The notes below the pieces were generated by a model. The model was not told the DNA's origin and made no database searches. It saw only the letters and a list, made by a program, of their open reading frames with translations. A stretch of DNA of 64,000 nucleotides, taken from positions 1-64,000 of the forward strand of contig JAFQOT010000004.1 in the NCBI GenBank assembly GCA_017403065.1. Direction: 5' to 3'. Below are positions 49,589 through 57,959 of the stretch, in pieces. How positions within the stretch are numbered: the stretch's first letter is position 1; the number at the start of each line of letters is the position of its first letter. This DNA comes from Clostridia bacterium. GTDB taxonomy: Bacteria > Bacillota > Clostridia > Oscillospirales > Acutalibacteraceae. Made by a program: the position numbers and the translations under genes.

Positions 49589-51256
49589 TTATTCTTTTAT
49601 TGTACTGATTTTTTTAGTATTTATATGTATTATCTTATCGCAAACCTTAAGGCTTGTATTTCTATGGGTTACAAATAGCACCGTTTTATCATTCATATCC
49701 TTTATGTTGGCTAAAACCTTTGTTTCGGTTGCTTCATCTAAAGCCGAGGTAGCTTCATCTAAGAGCAATATAGGAGCTTGGGTTAAAAGGGCTCTGGCAA
49801 TAGAAATTCTTTGTGCTTGTCCCTCTGAAAGACCGCCGCCTCTTTCCGAAATCACCGTATCAAAGCCATCAGGCATACTTTTTATTAAATCGTATATTTC
49901 GGCAGCTTTAGCAGCTTTAATAATGTCTTCCTCGCTCACATTATCATTACAAAGTGTGATGCTTTCTCTTATAGTGCCTGACAGCACCATATTTGATTGA
50001 GGTACATAAGCAAACAATCCTCTTAAAGAAGTGTCAAGCTTTATTCCGTCATTAACTGTAATTGCACCCTTTTCAAGCCGATAAAGCCCTAAAATCAGCT
50101 TGAAAATTGTACTTTTTCCACTTCCCGATTCACCTGTAATAGCAGTGATTTTCCCTTTTTCTGCCTCAAATGAACAATTTTCAAGAACTGTTTCCTTATT
50201 GTAAGCAAAGGTTATATCATCTACCCTCAAGCCCGAAAATTCACTCGCTATTTTTTCAAGCTTGTCATTGTCTACAGGAGGTAAATCGTCCTCCCCAGTT
50301 TCTATTTCCATCAGTCTTTCAGCCGATGCTATTGTAGAGTAATATCTAGGCATTATTCCAGATATATTCTGTAATGGGGCTCTCAGTTGAGAAATAAGCT
50401 GTAAAAATGCCATAAGGGTTCCATAGGTTATAAAGCCGCCCGCTATTTTGTTTGCGCCCCAAATTAAAATACAATAATATCCTATTGTGAAAAAATAATA
50501 AAGACTTAAATTGATAACGGTTGAAATCTTAGCCCTTTTTATTTTATATTTGTAGTTTTGGTTCATAATCTTTTCAAGCTTTGCAGAAAATGGCGCTTCG
50601 CTTACAAAGGTTTTAATAACTACTATATTTTCAATACACTCCTGTAAAAAAGACCTTGCTTCACCCTCTGTTTCCTGACATTTTTTATGCAAGGCTTTAT
50701 ATCTTTTGTTTATCATTCTTCCCACAGCAGGAACCAATACTCCAAGCACAAGAATAATAATAGCTATCTGCCAGTTAAGAACAATAAGGGCAGAAACCCC
50801 GCCGATTATTCTTGCAACCATTGAAGTAATGCTTGGAATCATACCAACTATACCGTTTACCACAACATCGGTATCAGAAGTAAATCTGTTTAATAAATCC
50901 CCTGAATGATAATTTGAAATCTTAGAATATTTTTTTCTTGAAACAAGAGAAAACAGATAATTTCTTATAGATATCGTAAGCTTGGCATTTGTATATGTAT
51001 TTAAAAGATTATGGGCAAATAAAAGTACGATTTGCACAGCTATAACAATAAAGAGTAAAAGACTGGATGTTAAAAAGCTACCGTTGACGCTTGAGGTTGC
51101 AGTATCTAAAATATTTTTAGAAATCAGCGCTAATGCCACATAGCTTAAAGAATCAACCGCTGCTATACCCGACATAATGAAAATTAAGGGAAGATATTTT
51201 TTACTCCTTAAATAAATCCATAAAACTGCCTTTGTGTTGTTTTCCTTTTTATTCAA
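49589..51256 (-). CDS. ABC exporter, fused permease-ATPase
   Basis: A 555-residue half-transporter. Six membrane helices (about 15-300) are followed by an ABC domain with Walker A TGESGSGKSTIF, Q-loop, signature LSEGQAQRISIARAL, Walker B ILLLDEATSALD and H-loop FVTHR. No peptidase C39 domain is present, so any leader would need another protease. It overlaps the PqqD-like gene by 8 bp, which links it to peptide export. Confidence 0.92.
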   Translation of the reverse strand: MNKKENNTKAVLWIYLRSKKYLPLIFIMSGIAAVDSLSYVALALISKNILDTATSSVNGSFLTSSLLLFIVIAVQIVLLFAHNLLNTYTNAKLTISIRNYLFSLVSRKKYSKISNYHSGDLLNRFTSDTDVVVNGIVGMIPSITSMVARIIGGVSALIVLNWQIAIIILVLGVLVPAVGRMINKRYKALHKKCQETEGEARSFLQECIENIVVIKTFVSEAPFSAKLEKIMNQNYKYKIKRAKISTVINLSLYYFFTIGYYCILIWGANKIAGGFITYGTLMAFLQLISQLRAPLQNISGIMPRYYSTIASAERLMEIETGEDDLPPVDNDKLEKIASEFSGLRVDDITFAYNKETVLENCSFEAEKGKITAITGESGSGKSTIFKLILGLYRLEKGAITVNDGIKLDTSLRGLFAYVPQSNMVLSGTIRESITLCNDNVSEEDIIKAAKAAEIYDLIKSMPDGFDTVISERGGGLSEGQAQRISIARALLTQAPILLLDEATSALDEATETKVLANIKDMNDKTVLFVTHRNTSLKVCDKIIHINTKKISTIKE

Positions 51257-51515
51257 TTATTCCATTCTCCCTCATAGTTCTGATAAAAACATCTATATCT
51301 CCAAGAGCTAAAACGGTTGAAATATTAAAGTTATCCAAAACCGCTTCCAACATTTCGGTTTTAGTAACCTCTTTTTCCTTTAAAAGCCTCCACAAAAAAG
51401 CGGCTGTTTCGGTTAAAACAATGTAACTTCCTGATTGCATACCGTTTTTTTCTTTTTTAATAACAACATTTTGACCGCTACGGTTTACAAGCTCAAAACC
51501 TTCTTTAATTTTCAA
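51249..51515 (-). CDS. PqqD-family protein (stand-alone RiPP recognition element)
   Basis: An 88-residue protein with the PqqD winged-helix pattern. An N-terminal beta-hairpin (FELVNRSGQNVVIKKE) is followed by LTETAAFLWRLLKE, a helix, NISTVLALGDIDVFIRTMRENGI and stop. Known PqqD-like domains bind leader peptides of ribosomally made, modified peptides. The TTG at 51515 follows AGAGGTG by six bases; a GTG at 51524 is possible. The gene overlaps the ABC exporter. No radical-SAM enzyme or precursor is visible nearby. Confidence 0.82.
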   Translation of the reverse strand: MKIKEGFELVNRSGQNVVIKKEKNGMQSGSYIVLTETAAFLWRLLKEKEVTKTEMLEAVLDNFNISTVLALGDIDVFIRTMRENGIIE

Positions 51516-51645
51516 CCTTAACACCTCTATTTAAAAGTTAATAAATTATAAATTATTATACAATAAAGTAAAAAATATTGCAATACCTATAGATTTTGTT
51601 GTATAATACAAATAAATTATATTACATATTCTCAGGAGTTATGAC

Positions 51646-52158
51646 ATGGATACTTTTTTTGAGCAAATCGTTTCAATAAGAAAAAATGCACTCACCCGAT
51701 TAGCTATAATAGGACTTTGGGTTTTAGCCGCACTTTTAACAGTTTTTCTTTTAATGGTTAATTTATTAGGGGCTTTAACTGTATTTGCAGTTATAGGTAT
51801 TGTTTACGGCGCATACACCCTTACAGGTATGACAAATATTGAGTATGAATATATTATAACCAACGGCACTATGGATATTGATAAAATAATAAATAAAAGC
51901 TCGCGCAAAAGAATTGCATCCTTTGAGCTTTCACAAGTTTCACGCCTTGAAAAATTCAGCAGCGAAAAAATTGTTAATATAGATAAAAAATATCTCGTTG
52001 TTGCTTGTAACCAAAACGACCCACAGGCATATTATATGGTTTGCGAGCGCGAAGGCAAGGGTGCGCTTCACGTTGTATTCGCACCGGAAGAACGTATTAA
52101 GGGCGCGGTTTTAAAATTTGTTCCTAAATTTATAGCAAATAATGCATTTAAAGATTAA
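51646..52158 (+). CDS. DUF6106-like membrane protein
   Basis: A 170-residue protein. Two N-terminal membrane helices (about 18-62) are followed by a cytoplasmic beta-rich domain (NIEYEYIITNGTMDIDKIINKSSRKRI). I recall this as a family of unknown function conserved in Clostridia (DUF6106). A TTGCAA-18-TATAAT promoter lies at about 51580-51610, and CAGGAG precedes the ATG. It is followed 6 bp later by nnr. Confidence 0.75.
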   Translation: MDTFFEQIVSIRKNALTRLAIIGLWVLAALLTVFLLMVNLLGALTVFAVIGIVYGAYTLTGMTNIEYEYIITNGTMDIDKIINKSSRKRIASFELSQVSRLEKFSSEKIVNIDKKYLVVACNQNDPQAYYMVCEREGKGALHVVFAPEERIKGAVLKFVPKFIANNAFKD

Positions 52159-52164
52159 GAGTGT

Positions 52165-53625
52165 ATGAGTATGAATATTTTAGATAAGTCACTTATTAAA
52201 AAATCTGAGGAAAGCGCTGTTCAAAACGGCGTTTTTTCGTATTTAGAATTGATGGAAAACGCAGGAAGCAAAGCGGCTGAAATTATAAATAATACCATTG
52301 ACTGCAGAAGTAAAAAGGTGGCAGTTCTTTGCGGAAAGGGCAACAATGGCGGCGACGGTTTCGTAATAGCCCGTAAGCTTTTTGAATACGGCGCAGAAGT
52401 TACGGTAGTCACCCCTTTTGGTAAGCCTTGCAGTAATAATGCCAAATACTATTATGACCGACTTGAGCTTATTGAAAAAACCGATACCTTCTGTAAGGAT
52501 ATAAATTACGATATTATCATTGACTCCCTATTTGGAATCGGCTTTGACCGTCAGCCTGATGACCAAACACTTTGCCTGTTTGAAAATATAAATTCCCATA
52601 AAGCAGTTAAATTTTCTATTGACCTTCCAAGCGGAGTATCTGCCGATAGCGGAAGGGTTTATACAACTGCAGTAAAGGCTGATTATACTATAACCTTTAT
52701 TGCTCTTAAGCCTTGTTTTGTCCTGCCAGACGGATTAGACTACTGCGGCGAGGTTACAGTTGCCGATATTGGTGTTAAGCCATTGGGATATACATATAAA
52801 ACAACCGAAAAGCCCGTATTTAAAAAACGCAAGGTCAACTCTCATAAAGGTGATTACGGCACCGCTTTGATCCTCTGCGGCAGCTATGGTATGGCAGGTG
52901 CGGCAATTTTAGCCACCAAAGCGGCATTAAAATCCGGTTTAGGTATTGCTAAATGCGGCTTGTGTGAAAGTATTTATCTCCCCTTAACTGTGGCTTGTCC
53001 AGAGGCGGTTTGCCTGCCACTGAAGCAAACCAGAAAAGGCGGCTTAAAAAACAGTAAAACCGATATACAACTTTTGTCACAAAAATGCAAGGCAATTCTT
53101 TTTGGCTGCGGCGTAGGTAAAGGAAAGGATATACAGAAAATTTTAAAAAGATTAGTCCTTACCTCAAAGCTTCCTTTAGTAATCGATGCCGATGGTATAA
53201 ATGCCTTGTCCTACAGCATAGATATATTAAAGAAAACCAAAGCTCCTATAATTCTTACCCCTCACCCTGCCGAAATGGCGCGGCTTTGCGGTAAAACCAC
53301 AGCCGAAGTAGAAAAAAACCGTGTTAAAACTACCTCCGACTTTGCCAAGGCTTATAATTGCACCGTAGTTTTAAAGGGCGCAAGAACTATTATTGCAGAT
53401 AAAAACGGATATGTTTTCTTTAATCTCAACGGCAATTCAGGAATGGCAACAGGCGGAAGCGGCGATGTGCTTTCAGGAATTATCGTTTCCTTGTTGGCTC
53501 AAGGCCTTGACCCATTAAGCGCCGCAAAAGCAGGTGTTTTTCTTCACGGAGAAGCGGGCGATAAAGCCGACTCCAAGCTTGGCGAAAGAGGTATGCTCCC
53601 ATCAGATATTATAGCAGAGCTTTAA
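52165..53625 (+). CDS. nnr: Bifunctional NAD(P)H-hydrate repair enzyme
   Basis: A 486-residue fusion. The N-terminal YjeF epimerase domain (AVLCGKGNNGGDGFVIARKL, IDSLFGIGFDRQ, SIDLPSGVSADSG) repairs R- and S-forms of hydrated NAD(P)H. The C-terminal ribokinase-like dehydratase (SHKGDYGTALILCGS, GCGVGKGKD, ILTPHPAEMARLCG, TGGSGDVLSG) converts them back to NAD(P)H using ADP. Full length. An ATG at 52171 is an alternative start. Confidence 0.96.
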   Translation: MSMNILDKSLIKKSEESAVQNGVFSYLELMENAGSKAAEIINNTIDCRSKKVAVLCGKGNNGGDGFVIARKLFEYGAEVTVVTPFGKPCSNNAKYYYDRLELIEKTDTFCKDINYDIIIDSLFGIGFDRQPDDQTLCLFENINSHKAVKFSIDLPSGVSADSGRVYTTAVKADYTITFIALKPCFVLPDGLDYCGEVTVADIGVKPLGYTYKTTEKPVFKKRKVNSHKGDYGTALILCGSYGMAGAAILATKAALKSGLGIAKCGLCESIYLPLTVACPEAVCLPLKQTRKGGLKNSKTDIQLLSQKCKAILFGCGVGKGKDIQKILKRLVLTSKLPLVIDADGINALSYSIDILKKTKAPIILTPHPAEMARLCGKTTAEVEKNRVKTTSDFAKAYNCTVVLKGARTIIADKNGYVFFNLNGNSGMATGGSGDVLSGIIVSLLAQGLDPLSAAKAGVFLHGEAGDKADSKLGERGMLPSDIIAEL

Positions 53626-53650
53626 TCCCTTTCAAAAAGGATGCTCTTTT

Positions 53651-54145
53651 ATGAAAAAAACCATTTATATCTTAATTTGCTTTGCAATTTTTTTAACAGG
53701 ATGTAACCAAAAAAGCTCCGAGGTGACTGCCGTCACAACGGGGCTTTCTTTTACTGCCGAAATTACCGAAAAAAACTCAACCTATAAATGTACCGCCGTT
53801 ATTAAGTCGAATGGGGATACAACCTTTAAAATATTAAAGCCTGAAAAAATCAAGGGCTTAACCTTTAATTTTTCTAAAAACTCCTACTCTATGGAATTTT
53901 TAGATTTAAAATCAAACCGCCCGTCACAATTTGACAATACTTCGCTAAATTTAATTTATAAGGCTTTTTTAACAGCTAATAATAAAAATGAAGTGACTTT
54001 TGAAAAAGATAAATTTATTTTAAATGGCAATACCGAAAATCATAATTTCATCTTTACTTTAGGCGAAAGCGGGCTGCCTTTAAGCCTTGAATTTCCAAAT
54101 AATGATTTAAAGATTATTTTTAAAAATTGCTCAATAAATAACTAA
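53651..54145 (+). CDS. Small lipoprotein, unknown function
   Basis: A 164-residue lipoprotein. The signal peptide ends in the lipobox Leu-Thr-Gly-Cys (Cys about 18), followed by a beta-rich domain of about 140 residues with alternating charged strands. No family is recognised. It follows nnr by 25 bp with AAAGGATG as ribosome site and ends 6 bp before the convergent spoVT stop. Confidence 0.75.
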   Translation: MKKTIYILICFAIFLTGCNQKSSEVTAVTTGLSFTAEITEKNSTYKCTAVIKSNGDTTFKILKPEKIKGLTFNFSKNSYSMEFLDLKSNRPSQFDNTSLNLIYKAFLTANNKNEVTFEKDKFILNGNTENHNFIFTLGESGLPLSLEFPNNDLKIIFKNCSINN

Positions 54146-54151
54146 CCGATT

Positions 54152-54685
54152 TTAACATTCCATATGCTTGCCTAAAAAGCTTGCCGCCACACTTGCAAGC
54201 TTAATATCAGCCTCTGTCGGATTTGTACCGCTATCATCAGAAATTAAAACAACCGCTCCGCTTACATCGCCTGCATTCAGTATTGGCGAGCTTACGCGAA
54301 TTGCCCTATTTATCCCCTCTAAAGCGGGATTAGAATCGCTTTCATAGCTTACGCTGCGCCTTTGCTCCATAATATCCTCCAAAAAAGGCGTAACACGTCT
54401 TTCTATAACCTCTTTTTTTGAAATCCCCGCAGCTGCAATACAGTGGTCCCTGTCGCAAATTATAACCGGCAACGCAGTAGCCTGACCTAAAGCCTCAGCA
54501 TAAATAGTGGCAAATTCAGATAATTCCCCTATTGGCGAATACTTTTTAAAAATAACCTCGCCGCCTGTGTTGGTAAAAATTTCCAACGGGTCGCCTTCAC
54601 GAATCCGCATCGTTCTTCTAATTTCTTTCGGAATAACCACCCTTCCCAAATCGTCTATTCTACGAACAATTCCTGTTGCTTTCAT
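54152..54685 (-). CDS. spoVT: Stage V sporulation protein T
   Basis: A 177-residue forespore regulator. The N-terminal AbrB swapped-hairpin DNA-binding domain (MKATGIVRRIDDLGRVVIP, then RIREGDPLEIF) is followed by a GAF-type domain (ALPVIICDRDHCIAAAG, GAVVLISDDSG). The length equals the B. subtilis protein (178). The ATG at 54685 follows AAAGGAGAA; the frame extends upstream without family similarity. Its 5' end, including the promoter, is present twice more downstream of the window position (about 55631 and 57709). Confidence 0.96.
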   Translation of the reverse strand: MKATGIVRRIDDLGRVVIPKEIRRTMRIREGDPLEIFTNTGGEVIFKKYSPIGELSEFATIYAEALGQATALPVIICDRDHCIAAAGISKKEVIERRVTPFLEDIMEQRRSVSYESDSNPALEGINRAIRVSSPILNAGDVSGAVVLISDDSGTNPTEADIKLASVAASFLGKHMEC

Positions 54686-54719
54686 ATATAAATTCTCCTT
54701 TAATTTCAAATCGTGATAC

Positions 54720-54748
54720 TATTATTTGTAACTCGTGGGAATTTATAC
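54720..54748 (-). promoter_or_regulatory. Candidate forespore (sigma-G/F) promoter of spoVT
   Basis: On the minus strand, GTATA (54748-54744) and AATAATA (54726-54720) are 17 bp apart, close to the sigma-G pattern GnATR-N17/18-CATnnTA. SpoVT is known to be sigma-G dependent in Bacillus. Both partial copies keep the motif (GTATA-N17-AATACTA at 55726-55698 and GAATA-N16-AATATTA at 57906-57879). Confidence 0.5.
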
Positions 54749-54806
54749 TGTGAGAATTTACTTTTTGGTGTCTTTGTGTTATGATAAATAAAAAGGCGGT
54801 GAAGAT

Positions 54807-55484
54807 ATGATTTACATAACCGGAGATACGCATATACCGGTAGATATATCAAAACTGAATTCAAAGCGTTTTCCTGACCAAAAGAATTTATCAAAAAACG
54901 ATTTATTAATTATCTGCGGTGATTTTGGTGGCGTTTGGAATAACGATAATGAAGAAATATATTGGAGAAAGTGGCTTGAACAAAAAAGATTCACAACTCT
55001 TTTTATAGATGGAAACCACGAGAATTTCAAATTACTGAATGAATTTGAAATTGTTGATTTTCACGGCGGAAAAGCTCATAAAATATCAAATAGTATTTAT
55101 CATTTGATGAGAGGGCAAATTTATGAAATAGACGGAAAACGAATTTTTACTTTTGGTGGAGCAAGTTCTCACGATAAAGAGTATCGTACAAAAGATAAAA
55201 ACTGGTGGGAGGAAGAATTACCATCAAATCAAGAACTTGAAACAGCAATTTCAAATTTTGAAGTAAATGAGTGGAATGTTGATTGCATAATAACACACTG
55301 TGCACCGTCGTCTGTTCAAGAGAAGATAAGCTTAAAATATAGTAAAGATATTCTTACTGATTTTTTTGAAGAAATAAAAAACAAAACAACATTTACTAAA
55401 TGGTTTTTTGGTCATTATCATGTAGATGTAGAGATTGATGATAAATTTTATTGTGTGTTCAATAATATCGAGAAATTGTTTTAA
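54807..55484 (+). CDS. Metallophosphoesterase (calcineurin-like)
   Basis: A 225-residue hydrolase. Metal-binding motifs in order are Asp-x-His in ITGDTHIPV (about 4-12), GDFGGVW (about 38), GNHENFKLL (about 72), His in CIITHCAPSS and GHYH in WFFGHYHVDV. The substrate is unknown. It lies between the true spoVT start and the first partial spoVT copy and is transcribed away from spoVT, so it looks like inserted cargo. A terminator follows. Confidence 0.9.
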   Translation: MIYITGDTHIPVDISKLNSKRFPDQKNLSKNDLLIICGDFGGVWNNDNEEIYWRKWLEQKRFTTLFIDGNHENFKLLNEFEIVDFHGGKAHKISNSIYHLMRGQIYEIDGKRIFTFGGASSHDKEYRTKDKNWWEEELPSNQELETAISNFEVNEWNVDCIITHCAPSSVQEKISLKYSKDILTDFFEEIKNKTTFTKWFFGHYHVDVEIDDKFYCVFNNIEKLF

Positions 55485-55509
55485 AAGCGAGGTGAAATTC
55501 ACCTCGCTT
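55485..55509 (+). terminator. Terminator after the metallophosphoesterase gene
   Basis: AAGCGAGGTGAA and TTCACCTCGCTT form a 12-bp stem, starting right after the stop codon. There is only a weak T-tract. A similar stem, GAGGTGAA with TTCACCTC, follows the SPFH gene at 59657-59674. Confidence 0.6.
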
Positions 55510-55550
55510 GTGCTATGTATAAAAACTATCGAAAACCCGTTTTCGACACC

Positions 55551-55628
55551 AATGCGTTCAATGGGGCAAACCAGCAAAACCCTAGTGTTTATGCGGGTTT
55601 CAGGCGGGTTGCCCTATTATAACGCATT
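55551..55628. mobile_element. Small inverted-repeat element (MITE-like, 78 bp)
   Basis: The ends AATGCGTTCAATGGGGCAA and TTGCCCTATTATAACGCATT are imperfect inverted copies. The interior has further short inverted pieces (GCGGGTTT, CAGGCGGG). It encodes nothing and abuts the partial spoVT copy at codon 11. It is probably a small non-autonomous element. Confidence 0.5.
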
Positions 55629-55630
55629 CC

Positions 55631-55748
55631 TCTATTCTTCTCACAATCCCTGTTGCTTTCATATATACATTTCTCCTTAAATTACAAATTGTGTTGTTAG
55701 TATTTGTTAAAGGTGGTGATTTATACTGTAAAGTTTCTGTTTTGTGTA
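55631..55748 (-). repeat. Partial copy B of the spoVT 5' region
   Basis: On the minus strand this holds a promoter, a ribosome site (AAGGAGAAATG-type) and an ATG at about 55662. The first codons encode MKATGIVRRI, identical to SpoVT, before the frame runs into the 78-bp element. The upstream part aligns with 54654-54780 at roughly 70% by eye. It is a truncated, non-functional gene start. Confidence 0.75.
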
Positions 55749-55855
55749 AAAAATACCACTTGAATTTTTAGGTAACAATTATTATAATATATTTGTAAAA
55801 AATTCCCTAAAAAGAGTTCAAAAGGAAAAGGGAACAGCGGAAGGAAGGAAATCTT

Positions 55856-57478
55856 ATGAGCAACGTAAGCTTATACACCGAAAGAGTATCACCTAAAAAA
55901 GATCGCCGTAAAAATGAAGGAACCGCATATTTTGAATATTTGCATTTCAGAGATGCAGATTTGTTTACCGTGGTTTGTTTACCGCAAAAAAACGGTAAAT
56001 TTCCCACCGTGGTTATACGTCATCCTTATGTGGATGCGGCTGAAAACATGAATGAAGAAATCATTACAAAAAATCGCTTGACTGAATTCCAGCCGTGGAT
56101 CAAGGGCGGGTATGCCGTTGTGTTTCAGCACTGCAGAGGACGTGGAAAGAGCAGCGGTGACTTTATTCCCTATATCAATGAGAGGGAGGACGGGCTGTTT
56201 CTACAGGAATGGATTCGCCACTGCCCTTTTTATAACGGGGAACTGTTCCTGTACGGCAGCAGTTATACGGCGGAGGTGCATTTCGTCACAGCCCCCTTTG
56301 CCCCTGATATCAAGGGCGCGGTGCTTCAAGTGAAGGATACCGAGCGATATTCGGGTAACTATCGCAACGGCTTTTTCAAAATGGGGCTTCACGGGCGTTG
56401 GTATGTGAATATGTATAAGAAAAAAACCATGAAAAAAAAGAATTACACCACGGAAAGTTTTCATATGTTGCCATTATCGGATTTTTCCAAACAGGTTTTC
56501 GGGGAAACGGCGGAAGATTTTGACGAGATTTTAAAGCATCCCGATCCCAAGGACGATTTTTGGAATACCCGCTACGGCGGCGGCGAGTCCCGCAAAGCCT
56601 TGGAAAATGCCAACATTCCCATTCTGTTGACAACTGCCTTTTACGATATCTTTAACGAAGGCGTTTTTAAAATGTGGCGTGGGCTTGACACCGAAACCAA
56701 AAAAAAATGCGCCCTGGTGGTTCACCCCTTCAACCACACTTGCAACGGAGAGATAGAACCAATCAATTTTGAGAACGGAGATTACGTGAATGAGTTTCCC
56801 AACTTTCGGGTAAAATGGATGGATTATGCCCGCGGAAAGGGGGAAGCACCGTTCGAAACAGGTAAGGTCACCTATTATAAACTTTTTGATAACAAATGGT
56901 GCTGTGATGATTTTGAACAGCCCCAAGATAATATTAAATTTGTTTTGGGAGAGGGAGAGGTCTCTTATCAGTACGACCCTCGTAATCCTGCAAGCTTCAA
57001 AGGAGGTCTTTCTGCCACTTTCGGCGGCAATGACTGGCAGGATCCGCCCAACCTCCGCAGTGATATCATCACCCTTTACACCCCCGAATTTCAGGAGAAT
57101 ACCTTTGTAAAGGGAAAAATGAGGGCACAGCTTAAGGTGAAAAGCGATTGCGAGGATACCTGCTTTTATATGCGTGTTATGCTTTGCAAGGAGCAAGGCG
57201 ATTACGGAATTCGGGATGATATCAATCAGATTTCAAATTTCTGCGAGGAATACGTTCCAAACCATGAAATCACTATGGATTTTTCCTTTGATGACCACGC
57301 CTTTGTCATTCAGAAGGGCGAAAAGCTTCGGATCGACATTTCCTCCTCTGCATTCCCGCACTATGTTCGGCACACCAACAATAAGGGTCTTTTTTCTCAA
57401 CAGACCGATACCAAAATTGCGCAGAACACCGTCATTTTGAAGGATTCCTATCTTGAAATCCCCGTCAGCAAAGAATAA
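55856..57478 (+). CDS. CocE/NonD-family hydrolase (peptidase S15 type)
   Basis: A 540-residue alpha/beta hydrolase. The oxyanion region is IRHPYVDAAE, followed by FQHCRGRGKSSGDF, the nucleophile Ser in LYGSSYTAEVHF (about 147), a catalytic Asp probably in FYDIFNEG and His in HPFNHTC. A C-terminal jelly-roll domain (KGKMRAQLKVKSDCEDTC onward) is typical. The family cleaves acyl esters or X-Pro peptides. Its GC content is clearly higher than that of its neighbours, indicating recent transfer. It lies between partial spoVT copies B and C. Confidence 0.88.
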   Translation: MSNVSLYTERVSPKKDRRKNEGTAYFEYLHFRDADLFTVVCLPQKNGKFPTVVIRHPYVDAAENMNEEIITKNRLTEFQPWIKGGYAVVFQHCRGRGKSSGDFIPYINEREDGLFLQEWIRHCPFYNGELFLYGSSYTAEVHFVTAPFAPDIKGAVLQVKDTERYSGNYRNGFFKMGLHGRWYVNMYKKKTMKKKNYTTESFHMLPLSDFSKQVFGETAEDFDEILKHPDPKDDFWNTRYGGGESRKALENANIPILLTTAFYDIFNEGVFKMWRGLDTETKKKCALVVHPFNHTCNGEIEPINFENGDYVNEFPNFRVKWMDYARGKGEAPFETGKVTYYKLFDNKWCCDDFEQPQDNIKFVLGEGEVSYQYDPRNPASFKGGLSATFGGNDWQDPPNLRSDIITLYTPEFQENTFVKGKMRAQLKVKSDCEDTCFYMRVMLCKEQGDYGIRDDINQISNFCEEYVPNHEITMDFSFDDHAFVIQKGEKLRIDISSSAFPHYVRHTNNKGLFSQQTDTKIAQNTVILKDSYLEIPVSKE

Positions 57479-57685
57479 TCACCTTTGCGAAAGAAAAAAT
57501 ATCACTTACAATCTCCTTGCTTTACAAAGCTAAACTTTTGGTATTTGTAAAACAAGGAGATTTATACTTTGTATGATTACAAATTTTAGTTTATTTATGC
57601 CTTTTCATTTTCTTCCTCCTAAAAATATCCCATAGGCTTTGATATCAGAATACCAAAACCCATAGGATAAAAAGAGGACGTAGAA
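57479..57685. other. Non-coding gap with an imperfect long stem
   Basis: AATCTCCTTG (about 57510) and CAAGGAGATT (about 57555) with the inner TTTACAAA and TTTGTAAA could form a stem downstream of the hydrolase gene. CCCATAGG and CCTATGGG-like pieces near 57630-57665 may form another. No gene is seen. Confidence 0.35.
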
Positions 57686-57711
57686 CAGCGGAGTGAATTT
57701 TCACTCCGCTG
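57686..57711 (-). terminator. Hairpin CAGCGGAGTGA/TCACTCCGCTG
   Basis: An 11-bp perfect stem with an ATTT loop, placed at codon 5 of the truncated spoVT copy C. The T-tract is weak. It may be the end of the inserted segment or a terminator. Confidence 0.5.
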
Positions 57712-57906
57712 TTGCTTTCATATATAAATCAATTTCCTTTAACAAAAGGCCCCTTTGTGTAAAGGGGGCTGTCGCCGTAGGCGACTGGGGGATTATTTTT
57801 TACAATCCTTCCACCGCAAGCGGTCCCCCTCCCTTTGCACAAGGGAAGCTCTATTTTAAAAATTTCAAATTGTGATGTTAATATTTGTTATTAAATAAAT
57901 TTATTC
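57709..57906 (-). repeat. Partial copy C of the spoVT 5' region, interrupted by a MITE
   Basis: Two pieces match the spoVT 5' region. At 57709-57741, ATATATGAAAGCAACAG on the minus strand gives the start codon and MKAT. At 57859-57906, CACAATTTGAAATT is joined to a GAATA-N16-AATATTA promoter-like pair. The element at 57742-57858 separates them. Confidence 0.7.
57742..57858. mobile_element. MITE-like palindromic element
   Basis: About 117 bp with imperfect inverted ends (GGCCCCTTTGTGTAAAGGGG and CCCTCCCTTTGCACAAGGG) and two inner hairpins (GTCGCCGTAGGCGAC, CCGCAAGCGG). It encodes nothing. I recall near-identical CCCTTTGTG-type elements scattered in many gut Clostridia. TTTAA at both borders may be the target duplication. 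Confidence 0.65.
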
Positions 57907-57959
57907 TACTCGTAATTTTGTTTTAAAATTTGTATGTATTATCAAATTATATTATTACT

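Noticed and set aside
55332-55577. Minus-strand ORF reading into CPIERIGVENGF
   Set aside because: Most of it is antisense to the metallophosphoesterase gene and its start lies in the inverted-repeat element. No ribosome site is present.
56531-57196. Long minus-strand frame opposite the hydrolase gene
   Set aside because: It is a high-GC shadow of the hydrolase gene with no ribosome site and no family resemblance.
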